Shown: piece after piece, positions 24,039 to 31,973 of the stretch
How the letters are laid out: each line of letters starts with the position of its first letter
How positions within the stretch are numbered: the first letter of the stretch is position 1
Assembly (NCBI GenBank): GCA_009377525.1
Contig: WHTW01000081.1
Location: forward strand, 1-33,993
Source of the DNA: Rhodospirillales bacterium
Lineage (GTDB): Bacteria > Pseudomonadota > Alphaproteobacteria > Reyranellales > Reyranellaceae
Direction: 5' to 3'
Length of the DNA: 33,993 nucleotides
The notes under the pieces: model-generated
What the model was told of the DNA's origin: nothing
Database searches by the model: none
What the model saw: only the letters and a program-made list of their open reading frames with translations
Translations under genes and position numbers: made by a program

Positions 24039-24055
24039 CTGGCATGGCTTTTGCT
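24039..24055 (+). promoter_or_regulatory. Sigma-54-type -24/-12 promoter just ahead of rpoN
   Basis: TGGCAT-GGCTT-TTGCT at 24040-24055 has the invariant GG (24041-24042) and GC (24053-24054) exactly 12 bp apart, and matches the consensus TGGCAY-R-N4-TTGCW at every defined position. It starts 18 bp after the rnd stop and would give a start near 24066, leaving a leader of about 36 nt before the rpoN ATG. The sequence match is direct; activity and the needed enhancer-binding activator are inferred. Confidence 0.6.
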
Positions 24056-24101
24056 TAGACCTCTGTACGGGGAGGTCCAGCCGACCTTCAGGGTGGGGTA
24101 C

Positions 24102-25640
24102 ATGCGTATCGGTCCGAGTCTCATCCTGGCTTCGCGCCAGACCCTGGCAATGACGCCGCAGCTTCAGCAGGCGATCAAGCTGCTGCAGTTCTCGCATCTC
24201 GAGCTCGCCGCCTTCATCCAACAGGAACTCGAAAAGAACCCCTTGCTCGCCGAGGGTGCAGCCGATGACGGCCCGACCGCCGAGCAGGAGGCGCCCATCA
24301 TCGACGCACCGTCCGATACGGCCGAGGCGCTGGCCGCCGCCGCGCCCGCTCTGGCCGACGCCGACGAGCGCTGGACGCGCGAGCACGCGGACCGCGGCGG
24401 CGACGGTGCCGCAAGCCGCGTCGGCCAGCGTGACGACGCGCCGACTGCACTGGATTTCGTCTCCGAGCGGCCGCGCTCGCTCGCTGTCCATGTGCTGGAG
24501 CAGATCGAGCTGATGTTCGCTGATCCGGCCGAGCGGCGCATTGCGCTGAAGCTCGCCGAGGGCCTCGACGAGGCAGGCTACTGCCGCCTCGATGCACCGG
24601 CTGTCGCCGAGGCGTGCAGCGTCGGCCTCGACATGGTCGAAGCCGTGTGGACGCGGCTGCGCCAGATCGAGCCGACCGGCTTGTTCTCCCGCACCGTGGC
24701 GGAGTGCCTGGGCGCGCAGCTCGCCGAGCGCAATCGCCTGGATCCGGCGATGAAGGCGCTGCTCGACAATCTCGACCTGGTGGCCGCGGGCGAGCTCGGA
24801 CAGCTGCGCCGCCGCTGCGGCGTCGACGATGAGGATCTGCGCGAGATGCTGTCGGAGCTGCGCACCCTCGATCCGCGCCCCGGCCAGGCTTTCGACTTCG
24901 AGCCGATCCAGCCCGTCGCGCCCGACCTCTTCCTGCGCCCGGCCAAGGACGCCGACACCGGCGAAGAAGGCTGGCACATCGAGCTCAACACCGATGCGCT
25001 GCCCAAGGTGCTGGTCGATCGCAACTACCACGCCACACTGATGAAGGGCGCGCGCGCCAAGACCGATCGCGACTTCGTCGCCGAGCGCTTCCAGTCGGCC
25101 AACTGGCTGGTGAAGACCCTCGAGCAGCGCGCCACCACCATCCTGAAAGTCGCGCGCGAGATCGTGCGCCAGCAGGACGGCTTCTTCCGCCACGGCGTCA
25201 GCGCGCTCAGGCCCCTGGTGCTGCGCGACATCGCCATCGCCACCGAGCTGCACGAGAGCACGGTGAGCCGCGTGACCTCCAACAAGTACATCGCCACGCC
25301 GCGCGGCATCTTCGAGCTGAAGTACTTCTTCACCTCGGCTCTGCCGGCGCGCACGCCGGGCGTCGTCGTGTCGTCGGAATCGGTGCGTTCGCGCATCCGT
25401 CATCTGGTCGGCGGCGAGAGCGCCGGCGCACCGTTGTCGGACGATCGCATCGTCGATCTGTTGAAGGGCGAAGGCATCGAGATCGCCCGCCGCACCGTCG
25501 CCAAGTATCGCGAGGCCATGCGCATCCCCTCGTCGGCCGAGCGCCGCCGGCTCGGCCGGCTGGGCCTGGGGCGCAGCCTGCCGTCGACGATTCCCGGCGC
25601 CGCCATCGCCTCGCAGGCGCTGACCGGCCCCGCCGACTGA
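24102..25640 (+). CDS. rpoN: RNA polymerase sigma-54 factor
   Basis: A 512-residue sigma-54, which directs polymerase to -24/-12 promoters under enhancer-binding activators, classically for nitrogen genes. Region I is intact (LILASRQTLAMTPQLQQAIK, then LLQFSHLELAAFIQQELEKNPLL). An acidic, alanine-rich region II follows (about 50-110). The core-binding domain includes LDPRPGQAFD, the HTH is LRDIAIATELHESTVSRVTSNKY, and the RpoN box ARRTVAKYRE is at about 462-471. After the box there are about 40 residues (RLGRLGLGRSLPSTIP and so on), somewhat longer than the usual tail. The start at 24102 (MRIGPSLI) fits the family N-terminus; an in-frame start at 24027 would place the -24/-12 element inside the coding region. 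Confidence 0.95.
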   Translation: MRIGPSLILASRQTLAMTPQLQQAIKLLQFSHLELAAFIQQELEKNPLLAEGAADDGPTAEQEAPIIDAPSDTAEALAAAAPALADADERWTREHADRGGDGAASRVGQRDDAPTALDFVSERPRSLAVHVLEQIELMFADPAERRIALKLAEGLDEAGYCRLDAPAVAEACSVGLDMVEAVWTRLRQIEPTGLFSRTVAECLGAQLAERNRLDPAMKALLDNLDLVAAGELGQLRRRCGVDDEDLREMLSELRTLDPRPGQAFDFEPIQPVAPDLFLRPAKDADTGEEGWHIELNTDALPKVLVDRNYHATLMKGARAKTDRDFVAERFQSANWLVKTLEQRATTILKVAREIVRQQDGFFRHGVSALRPLVLRDIAIATELHESTVSRVTSNKYIATPRGIFELKYFFTSALPARTPGVVVSSESVRSRIRHLVGGESAGAPLSDDRIVDLLKGEGIEIARRTVAKYREAMRIPSSAERRRLGRLGLGRSLPSTIPGAAIASQALTGPAD

Positions 25641-25669
25641 GACCAATCCAGGTCGCCCCAAGGAGCGGC

Positions 25670-25698
25670 TTGACCCGGTCGGACGAGGCGCCTATAGG
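25670..25698 (+). promoter_or_regulatory. Predicted sigma-70-type promoter of ptsN
   Basis: TTGACC (25670-25675), a 17-bp spacer and TATAGG (25693-25698) lie in the 116-bp gap between rpoN and ptsN, about 60 bp ahead of the ptsN GTG. The pair suggests that ptsN can be transcribed apart from rpoN. The gap contains no hpf gene, which usually stands here. Confidence 0.55.
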
Positions 25699-25756
25699 GG
25701 CGCCTTCGCGCGCCGGGCGAGTTTTGGCCCTTGTTCGCTAACCTGTTGGTGACATT

Positions 25757-26227
25757 GTGGAAATTGGCGATTTGCTGCCCGGTCCGGACGCCGTTCTGGC
25801 CAGCGTGAAGGCGTCCGGCAAGAAGGCTTTGTTGGCCGAGTTGGCAGCTCGCGCCGCGGCCATGCTGAAGCTCGACGAGCGTCGCCTGTTCGACCGCCTG
25901 CTGGAGCGCGAGCGGCTGGGCTCGACCGGCATCGGCGGCGGCATCGCCATTCCGCACGGCCGCATGAGCACGCTCAGCGAGCCGCGCGGCCTGTTCGCCC
26001 GGCTCGCCCATCCGATCGATTTCGATTCGATCGACGAGCGGCCGGTCGACATCGTCTTCTTGCTGGTGGCGCCCGAAGGCGCAGGCGCTGACCATCTCAA
26101 GGCCCTGGCGCGCGTGTCACGCCTGCTGCGCGATCGCAGCCTGGTCGACAAGCTGCGTGCCACCGAGAGCGCCGACGCGCTCTACGCCTTGCTGGTCGAA
26201 GCCGTGCAGGCGCAAAGCGCGGCTTAG
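25757..26227 (+). CDS. ptsN: PTS IIA-Ntr regulatory protein
   Basis: A 156-residue EIIA-Ntr, the last protein of the nitrogen-related phosphotransfer chain (PtsP-PtsO-PtsN). It acts by binding partners such as potassium transporters or sensor kinases. The phosphorylated residue is His67 in GIGGGIAIPHGRM; VDIVFLLVAPEGAGADHLKALARVSRLLRD is the conserved second half. It starts with GTG at 25757 (EIGDLLPGPDAVLA), which matches the family N-terminus. Position just after rpoN is conserved in proteobacteria and links it to nitrogen control. Confidence 0.93.
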   Translation: MEIGDLLPGPDAVLASVKASGKKALLAELAARAAAMLKLDERRLFDRLLERERLGSTGIGGGIAIPHGRMSTLSEPRGLFARLAHPIDFDSIDERPVDIVFLLVAPEGAGADHLKALARVSRLLRDRSLVDKLRATESADALYALLVEAVQAQSAA

Positions 26228-26312
26228 CTGGGGGCACGCCACTCCAGTGGCGCGATCTTCCTTCTTGTCCAGCTTCGCAGAAGACGCGTCACTGGAGTGA
26301 CGCGCCCCCAGC
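26227..26312. repeat. Double-hairpin inverted repeat between ptsN and the DUF1150 gene
   Basis: Arms of about 33 nt (26227-26260 and 26280-26312) are near-perfect reverse complements, differing at four positions including a one-base gap. Each arm also folds on itself (CGCCACT-CC-AGTGGCG on the left; CGCGTCACT-GG-AGTGACGCG on the right). It fills nearly the entire gap between two convergent genes, so a bidirectional terminator or REP/BIME-like role is plausible. Confidence 0.7.
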
Positions 26313-26313
26313 A

Positions 26314-26535
26314 TCAATGCACCAGCGCCGGCTCGAGATCGTGCTGGCGGATCAACGCTTGCGCGAGCTCGACCGAGGGCGCGGCGGCCATCGGCTTGCC
26401 GTCGGCTGAGAAGATGCCGATCGCGTGCGCGCCGTCGGGAAGGTTGATGGCCTTCACATAGGCGATCTGCTGGGCACCGAGGCTCAGGAAGGCTTCGTCG
26501 GCGAGGGGGATGAAATTAGCCTGCTCGTTTTCCAT
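26314..26535 (-). CDS. DUF1150 family protein
   Basis: A 73-residue protein matching DUF1150, a small family known mainly from alphaproteobacteria. Visible landmarks are FLSLGAQQIAYVKAI, then HAIGIFSADGKPMA and APSVELAQALIRQHDLEPALVH. It has no signal peptide or membrane segment. It follows hsp20 by 33 bp on the same strand, the standard arrangement, so it is probably part of the heat-shock transcript. Function is unknown. Confidence 0.88.
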   Translation of the reverse strand: MENEQANFIPLADEAFLSLGAQQIAYVKAINLPDGAHAIGIFSADGKPMAAAPSVELAQALIRQHDLEPALVH

Positions 26536-26568
26536 GGCTACCTCCTTGGCAGCGTCAACCAGCGTCCG

Positions 26569-27036
26569 TCAGCGGGGCTGAACACGACGCGCGGTGATGT
26601 CGATGGCGTTGCTGGCATCGCTGCCGGGGTCGCCGGCCTCGATGCGGATCCTGCGAATGCGTGGTTCCTGGACCGGCCGCACGAGATCGATCGACAGCAG
26701 CCCGTTGTCGAGCCGCGCGCCCGTCACTTCGATGCCTTCGGCCAGCATGAACGCACGCTGGAACTGGCGCGCCGCGATGCCGCGATGAAGGAAGACGCGA
26801 TCGCCGTCGTCGGTTTGCTTGCCGCGCACCGTGAGCTGGCTCTCCACCAGCTCGATCGCCAGATCGTCGGACGTGAAGCCCGCCACAGCGAGGGTGATGC
26901 GCAAGCCGTTCTCGCCGATCCGCTCGATATTGTAGGGCGGATAGCCCTCCGCGCTCTTGGCCAGACGGTCGAACGTGCGCTCGAGCTGGTCGAAGCCCAG
27001 CAGCAGGGGCGAATTGAACATCGACACACGGCTCAT
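26569..27036 (-). CDS. Small heat-shock protein, Hsp20 family
   Basis: A 155-residue small heat-shock protein, an ATP-independent holdase that keeps unfolding proteins soluble. The alpha-crystallin domain covers about residues 33-125: YNIERIGENGLRITLAVAGF, DDLAIELVESQLTVRGKQ, FLHRGIAARQFQRAFMLAEGIEV and ARLDNGLLSIDLVRP. The N-terminus (MSRVSMFNSPLLLGFDQLERTFDRL) resembles the class-A rhizobial (IbpA-like) type. The C-terminal IxI motif is represented by RIRRIRI rather than a free tail, which is slightly unusual. The start at 27036 is set by GGAGGAGGG with 4 nt spacing. Upstream are a sigma-32-like promoter and a leader in which this Shine-Dalgarno is base-paired. DUF1150 follows. Confidence 0.92.
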   Translation of the reverse strand: MSRVSMFNSPLLLGFDQLERTFDRLAKSAEGYPPYNIERIGENGLRITLAVAGFTSDDLAIELVESQLTVRGKQTDDGDRVFLHRGIAARQFQRAFMLAEGIEVTGARLDNGLLSIDLVRPVQEPRIRRIRIEAGDPGSDASNAIDITARRVQPR

Positions 27037-27090
27037 AGAACCCTCCTCCGAGGAGCGAGCGTCCAGGAATCCATTTAGGCCTTCCCTTGC
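27037..27090 (-). ncRNA. ROSE-like RNA thermometer in the hsp20 leader
   Basis: Just before the ATG the minus strand reads TCGCTCCT-CGG-AGGAGGG-TTCT. CTCCT (from 27055 to 27051) pairs with AGGAG (27047-27043) over a 3-nt loop, hiding the Shine-Dalgarno. The anti-SD strand carries TCGCT (27058-27054), which fits the UYGCU signature of ROSE elements; bulging its G allows two more pairs (C-G and U-G). ROSE thermometers control hsp20 genes in many alphaproteobacteria. Against a full ROSE, the predicted leader (about 50 nt) is short and the 5' hairpins are less evident. Confidence 0.58.
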
Positions 27091-27095
27091 GGTGA

Positions 27096-27126
27096 ATCTG
27101 GGGTGCCAGGAAGGCGGTTCAAGGGG
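27096..27126 (-). promoter_or_regulatory. Sigma-32 (RpoH)-like promoter of hsp20
   Basis: Read on the minus strand, CCCCTTGAA (27126-27118), a 14-bp spacer and CCCCAGAT (27103-27096) match the heat-shock consensus CCCTTGAA-N13-17-CCCCATnT with one -10 change. It would start transcription near 27089, giving a leader of about 50 nt that contains the hairpin described separately. Confidence 0.65.
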
Positions 27127-27225
27127 CATTGCGGGGCCATCGCCATGGCCATCCGGGTGGGCTAAAATGACCACACCCCTCAACTGCCCGGTGGGAAATG
27201 CCGACGGGCCAAAGAACAGAAATAG

Positions 27226-28977
27226 ATGACGCTGGTTGCCTCAGACGTGCGTCGACCGGGTGAGCCTTTGGTGGCCGGTACCCGTCCGTCCCGCTCCGTT
27301 CCCGCCCGCCCGGCCAAGGCCGCCCCCGGCGAAAGCCGTGGATTTGGCCACTGGCTGCTCGAATCCGGCCTTTATTCGCTCACCCTGGGCTACGCCTCGC
27401 CGCGCTCCTTTTTCGCCGTGGCGCCCGACACCTGGCCGGGCGATCCCGCGGTCGGCCAGCGCCTGATCATGGGGGAGTTGCTGGCCCGCGGCAGCGCTGG
27501 CGCCGTGGCACCCGAATCGAACGACCCGCCGTGGCGCCGCGCCGGCGCGCCGGCCCTGTGGGTGGATGCCCTGAACGGCTTTGGCTGGCTGCGCGACCTG
27601 CGCGATTGCGGCGATCCCTCGGCGGCGGCGCTGGCCGTCCGTCTGGTCGACGACTGGTCGAACTGCGAGGGCCGCTGGTCGGCCGTCACCTGGAAGCGCG
27701 ACGTGCTGGCCGAGCGCATCGTCTCGTGGATCCGTCATTACGATTGGCTGGCCACCGCCGCCGATCCGGGCTTCGCCGCCCGCTTCGTGTTCTCGCTCGC
27801 CCGCCAGCGCACCCATCTCCGGCGCGCGCTGCGCACCGGCCTGGTCGGGCACGAGGCGGTCGCCGCGCTGAAGGCGCTGATCTTCGTCGACCTCGCCTTC
27901 CTGCGCGACGGCAAGCACTTCGAGAAGGACCTCGAGCAGACGCTGTCGCGGCTCGCCAAGTTCGTGAAGCGCTACGTGCTGCACGACGGCATCGTGGCCG
28001 AGCGCGCGCCGCACCTGCAGCTCGCGGTGCTGCGCCATCTGATCGACGTGCGTTCGGCCCTCGGCTCGGCCGAACGCCGCGCACCGGCCGAGATCGTCGC
28101 CGCCATCGATCGCATGGCGCCGTTGCTGCGCTTCTTCCGCCATGGCGACGGCGGGCTCGCCCTGTTCAACGGCGCCTGGGAGGCCGATCGCACCCTGATC
28201 GACCTGGTGCTGGCGCGCTCGGGCTCGAGCGAGAGCGCGCCGACCATGGTGCTGGCAAGCGGCTTCCAGCGGATGGCCGCCGGCACCTCGCTGGTGATCA
28301 CCGATGCCGGCAGCCCGCCCGGCCGCGGCATGGACGGCATCGCCCATGCCGGCACGCTCAGCTTCGAGATGAGCGCCGCGCACGAGCGGCTGATCGTCAA
28401 TTGCGGCACCTATCCCGGCGCGCCGCGCGACTGGCGGCATTTCATGCGCTTCACGGCGGCGCATTCGACGGCGGTGGTCGACGACACCAACTCGAGCGAG
28501 ATCACCGACCACGGCGCGCTGGAGTATCGCGCCGGCAACGTCGTGGTAGACCGGGCCGACAACGACGGCGCGCAGTGGCTCGACATGATGCATGACGGCT
28601 ACCGCTCGCTCTACGGCATCATCCATCGCCGCCGCCTGTGGCTGTCGGCCGACGGCGGCGACCTGCGCGGCGAGGACACCTTTACGGGTCCTGAAGGCCG
28701 CCCTGTCGGCTCGCCGGACAAGCGCTTCATCGTGCGCTTCCACCTGCATCCGGCGGTGAAGGCGACCCTGGCGCAAAGCGGCCAGGCGGTGCTGATGCGC
28801 CTGCCGAGCGGCCGCGGCTGGCGCCTGCGCGCGTCGGGGGCGGGCATCGGTCTCGCCGAAAGCATCTATCTCGGCGAGGAAGGCCGCGTGCGCCGCACCG
28901 AGCAGATCGTGCTGGTCGGCCAGGTGCCGATGGAGGGCTGTACCGTGAAGTGGGCGCTGACCCGGATGGAAGGGTAG
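27226..28977 (+). CDS. Heparinase II/III family protein
   Basis: A 583-residue protein of the heparinase II/III family, polysaccharide-lyase-like, common in alphaproteobacteria and possibly acting on uronate-containing envelope or capsule polymers. The N-terminal alpha-helical toroid region includes WVDALNGFGWLRDLRDCGD, WIRHYDWLATAADPGF, FSLARQRTHLRRALRTGLVGHEA and ALKALIFVDLAFLRDGK. The C-terminal beta-sandwich carries HERLIVNCGTYPGAPRDW, RFTAAHSTAVVDDTNSSEI, HDGYRSLYGIIHRRRLWLS and FIVRFHLHPAVKATLAQSG. No signal peptide is visible, so it may be cytoplasmic or use another route. The start at 27226 is uncertain because the first 35 residues are low in complexity. It is divergent from hsp20. 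Confidence 0.85.
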   Translation: MTLVASDVRRPGEPLVAGTRPSRSVPARPAKAAPGESRGFGHWLLESGLYSLTLGYASPRSFFAVAPDTWPGDPAVGQRLIMGELLARGSAGAVAPESNDPPWRRAGAPALWVDALNGFGWLRDLRDCGDPSAAALAVRLVDDWSNCEGRWSAVTWKRDVLAERIVSWIRHYDWLATAADPGFAARFVFSLARQRTHLRRALRTGLVGHEAVAALKALIFVDLAFLRDGKHFEKDLEQTLSRLAKFVKRYVLHDGIVAERAPHLQLAVLRHLIDVRSALGSAERRAPAEIVAAIDRMAPLLRFFRHGDGGLALFNGAWEADRTLIDLVLARSGSSESAPTMVLASGFQRMAAGTSLVITDAGSPPGRGMDGIAHAGTLSFEMSAAHERLIVNCGTYPGAPRDWRHFMRFTAAHSTAVVDDTNSSEITDHGALEYRAGNVVVDRADNDGAQWLDMMHDGYRSLYGIIHRRRLWLSADGGDLRGEDTFTGPEGRPVGSPDKRFIVRFHLHPAVKATLAQSGQAVLMRLPSGRGWRLRASGAGIGLAESIYLGEEGRVRRTEQIVLVGQVPMEGCTVKWALTRMEG

Positions 28978-28980
28978 GCT

Positions 28981-29007
28981 GGAGCGCGGGCCAGAGGCCC
29001 GCGCTCC
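28981..29007. terminator. Perfect 12-bp hairpin between convergent genes
   Basis: GGAGCGCGGGCC (28981-28992), loop AGA and GGCCCGCGCTCC (28996-29007) fill the 31-bp gap between the heparinase-like stop and the trpS stop. There is no T-run on either strand. Position and symmetry suggest a shared end for both transcripts. Confidence 0.6.
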
Positions 29008-29008
29008 C

Positions 29009-30073
29009 CTATGGCTTGAGGAAACCCACCGTCCGATAGGCCTCCGCCAGGATCGGCTCGGCCAACGCGCGGGCGCGGTCGGCGCCGTTGCGCATCACGG
29101 CGTCGACGTGGCCGGGGTCCCTCATCAGCCGCTGCATCTCCGCGCCGACCGGGCCGAGCTTGGCCATCGCAAGCTCGGTCAGAGCCGCCTTGAACTCGGA
29201 GAACTGCCTGCCGGCGAATTCGCGGATCACGTCCGCTTTCTCGCGGTCGGCCAGCGCGGCGTAGATGCCTAGAAGATTGTCGGCACCGGGCCGCTTCTCG
29301 GCGTCGGCCACGCTCTCCGGCATGGGCAGCGGATCGGTCTTGGCGCGACGGATCTTCAATGCGATCGCATCGGCGTCGTCGGTCAGGTTGATGCGCGACT
29401 GGTCCGACGGGTCGGACTTGCTCATCTTCTTGGTGCCGTCGCGCAGGCTCATGACGCGCGTCGCCTCGCCGAAGATCAGGGGCTCGGTGAGCGGGAAGAA
29501 GTCGGGCGCGTTGAAGTCGTTGTTGAACTTCTGGGCGATGTCGCGCGTCAGCTCGAGGTGCTGCTTCTGGTCCTCGCCGACCGGCACATGGGTGGCCTTG
29601 TAGATCAGGATGTCGGCCGCCATCAGCGCCGGATAGGCGTAGAGGCCGAGCGAGGCGTTCTCGCGATCCTTGCCCGCCTTCTCCTTGAACTGCGTCATGC
29701 GGTTCATCCAGCCGACCCGGGCCACGCAGTTGAACACCCAGGCGAGCTGGGCATGCTCCGGCACCATCGACTGGTTGAAGATGATCTGCTTGCCGCCGTC
29801 GACACCCGCGGCCAGGAAGGCCGCCGCGATCTCGCGCGTCTGGGCCGCCATCAGCGTGGGATCCTGCGGCTGGGTGATGGCGTGCATGTCGACTACGCAG
29901 TACAGGCACTCGAAGTCGTTCTGCAGGCGCGCGAAGTTGCGGATCGCGCCGAGATAGTTGCCGAGGTGCAGATTGCCGGTCGGCTGCACGCCGGAAAGGA
30001 TGCGGCCTTTCAGGCCCCGGGCGGCATAGGGCGCCAGATGCGTGTTGGGCGCTGTCGTCGTGACGTCGGGCAT
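29009..30073 (-). CDS. trpS: Tryptophan--tRNA ligase
   Basis: A 354-residue class I tryptophanyl-tRNA synthetase, charging tRNA-Trp in the cytoplasm. The HIGH-equivalent is in GVQPTGNLHLGNY (residues 29-40), and the second signature is KMSKS at 216-220. GEDQKQHLELTRDIAQKFN, MTQFKEKAGKD and the C-terminal helices are as expected. Length is normal. The start at 30073 (MPDVTTTAPN) gives a short lead before the conserved region. In many alphaproteobacteria trpS lies directly after murJ; here both are on the minus strand but two plus-strand genes stand between them. Confidence 0.96.
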   Translation of the reverse strand: MPDVTTTAPNTHLAPYAARGLKGRILSGVQPTGNLHLGNYLGAIRNFARLQNDFECLYCVVDMHAITQPQDPTLMAAQTREIAAAFLAAGVDGGKQIIFNQSMVPEHAQLAWVFNCVARVGWMNRMTQFKEKAGKDRENASLGLYAYPALMAADILIYKATHVPVGEDQKQHLELTRDIAQKFNNDFNAPDFFPLTEPLIFGEATRVMSLRDGTKKMSKSDPSDQSRINLTDDADAIALKIRRAKTDPLPMPESVADAEKRPGADNLLGIYAALADREKADVIREFAGRQFSEFKAALTELAMAKLGPVGAEMQRLMRDPGHVDAVMRNGADRARALAEPILAEAYRTVGFLKP

Positions 30074-30275
30074 GGGATGTGGACTCCGCTCACTGTGGAA
30101 GGACGCGGGGTTTGGACCTCCGCGCACCCCGCCGGTGGAAGGCAAGGGCAGGGCGGTATGACCGAGGTCGGAGCCGGAATCAAGGCGCCGTTGACGGCGA
30201 CGGTCGAGCCTGTTCCCATCGGCTTTGCACACATCTTGCAGGATGGCAGGAGCACCGAATTCGAGAGGGTATCCG
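30074..30275. other. Intergenic region between trpS and the ABC binding-protein gene
   Basis: About 200 bp shared by two divergent genes. It holds a GC-rich repeat (GCGGGGT near 30107 facing ACCCCGC near 30126) that can form a 7-bp stem in the trpS leader. I see no convincing -35/-10 pair, no T-box specifier structure and no gene. Confidence 0.4.
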
Positions 30276-31918
30276 ATGAACGAACGTGGTCTGCGCCGTC
30301 TGATCGGCCAGGTGAAGGCGGGCCGCATGTCCCGTCGCAGTTTCCTGCGTCGCATGGCGGCCGTCGGGCTGACGGCGCCGCTGGCTAATCAGCTTCTGGC
30401 CTATTCGGGCGTAGCGATGGCCCAGTCGCGGCCGGCCTACAAGCCGACCAAGCGGGGCGGCGGCGGCGTGCTCAAGGTGCTGTGGTGGCAGGCGCCGACG
30501 CTCCTCAATCCGCACTTTGCGACCGGCACCAAGGACCAGGACGGCTCGCGTCTGTTCTACGAGCCGCTGGCCGGCTGGGATGCTGAAGGCAATCTGCGAC
30601 CGATCCTGGCCGAGTCAATTCCGGGGCGCGAGGACGGCACGCTCGCTGCCGACGGCAAGTCGGTGACGTGGAAGCTGAAGAAGAACGTCAAGTGGCACGA
30701 CGGCCAGCCGTTCACCGCCGACGACGTCATCTTCAACTGGCAGTATGCCCGCGATCCGGCGACGGCCGCCGTCACCAGCGGCGTCTATGCCGACATCACG
30801 GTCGAGAAGGTCGACCAGCACACCGTCACGGTGAAGTTCAAGCAGCCGACGCCCTTCTGGGCAGATGCCTACGTCGGGGCGCTGGGCATGATCATTCCCA
30901 AGCACCTGTTCGGCGATTACATCGGCGGCAAGTCGCGCGAGGCGCCGACCAACCTCAAGCCGGTCGGCACCGGGCCGTACAAGTTCAAGGACTTCAAGCC
31001 GGGCGACATGGTGACCGGCGTGATCAACACCGACTACCACGTGCCGAACCGGCCGCACTTCGACGCCATCGAGATGAAGGGTGGCGGCGACGCGGTCTCC
31101 GCGGCCCGCGCGGTGCTGCAGACCGGCGAGTTCGACTTCGGCTGGAACATGCAGGTCGAGGACGAGATCCTCACGCGCCTCGAGAAGGGCGGCAAGGGCC
31201 GCATCATCATCAGCCGAGGCGGCGCCATCGAGCACATCCAGGTCAACTTCACCGATCCGTGGACCGAGGTCGACGGCGAGCGTTCGAGCATCAAGACCAA
31301 GCATCCGACCCTGTCGGATCCGGCGGTGCGCCAGGCGCTGGCGCTGCTGATCGACAAGGACTCGGTCGAGAAGCACATCTACGGCCGCACCGGCGCGGCG
31401 ACGGCGAACTTCGTCCACAACCCGGAGCGCTTCGCTTCCAAGACGACGACGTACGAGTTCAACATCGACAAGGCGAACGCCATCCTCGACAAGGCCGGCT
31501 GGGCCAGGGGCGCCGACGGCATTCGGGCAAAGGACGGCAAGAAGCTGAAGTTCGTCTTCCAGACCTCGATCAACCAGCCACGCCAGAAGACCCAGGCGAT
31601 CATCAAGCAGGCCTGCCAGAAGGCCGGCATCGACGTCGAGCTGAAGTCGGTGACGGCGTCGGTGTTCTTCTCGTCCGACGTCGCCAATCCGGACACCTAC
31701 CAGAAGTTCTACGCCGACCTGCAGATGTACAACACCAGCTTGGCGTCAAGCGCGCGGGCATGATGATCAAGCTGAACGAGCTCATCGTGAACAATCACGT
31801 CGTCATTCCCCTGATCGCTCGGCTGGGTGTCGCCGCCGTGGCCAACAAGCTCGTGGTCGAGCTCAGCGGCTGGGACAACAACACGGGCGGTCTGGCGAGT
31901 TGGTATCGGGAGGCCTGA
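30276..31918 (+). pseudogene. ABC transporter substrate-binding protein (SBP family 5, peptide type) with an out-of-frame deletion
   Basis: A periplasmic binding protein of the DppA/OppA family for peptides or related solutes. A Tat-type signal (MSRRSFLRRMAAVGLTAPLA) is followed by the family core: GVLKVLWWQAPTLLNPHFATG, WKLKKNVKWHDGQPFTADDV, KPVGTGPYKFKDFKPGDMV, HPTLSDPAVRQALALLIDK. The frame stops at 31763 after MYNTSLASSARA. Family members continue from YNT for roughly 70 residues and then end KMNDLVVNN-VVIPL. That ending is present, but in another frame from 31742: GVKRAGMMIKLNELIVNNHV, then IPLIARLGVAAVANKLVVEL and SGWDNNTGG to a TGA at 31918. So about 200 bp are missing around 31737-31742, breaking the frame. 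No permease or ATPase genes are nearby. Confidence 0.82.
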
Positions 31919-31931
31919 GTCTCGCTCCGGC

Positions 31932-31960
31932 CCGGAATCGCGCTATAAGCGCGGTTCCGG
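31932..31960. terminator. 13-bp hairpin after the ABC binding-protein gene
   Basis: CCGGAATCGCGCT (31932-31944) and AGCGCGGTTCCGG (31948-31960) pair with one G-U, loop ATA. It lies 13 bp after the binding-protein stop and 13 bp before the next gene's start, so it may end the first transcript or act in the leader of the second. No T-tract. Confidence 0.5.
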
Positions 31961-31973
31961 AGGTCGAGTGTCC

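Noticed and set aside
30074..30275. A T-box or trp attenuator in the trpS leader
   Set aside because: No specifier loop, T-box bulge sequence or Trp-rich leader peptide is visible, and such control is not expected for this gene in this class.
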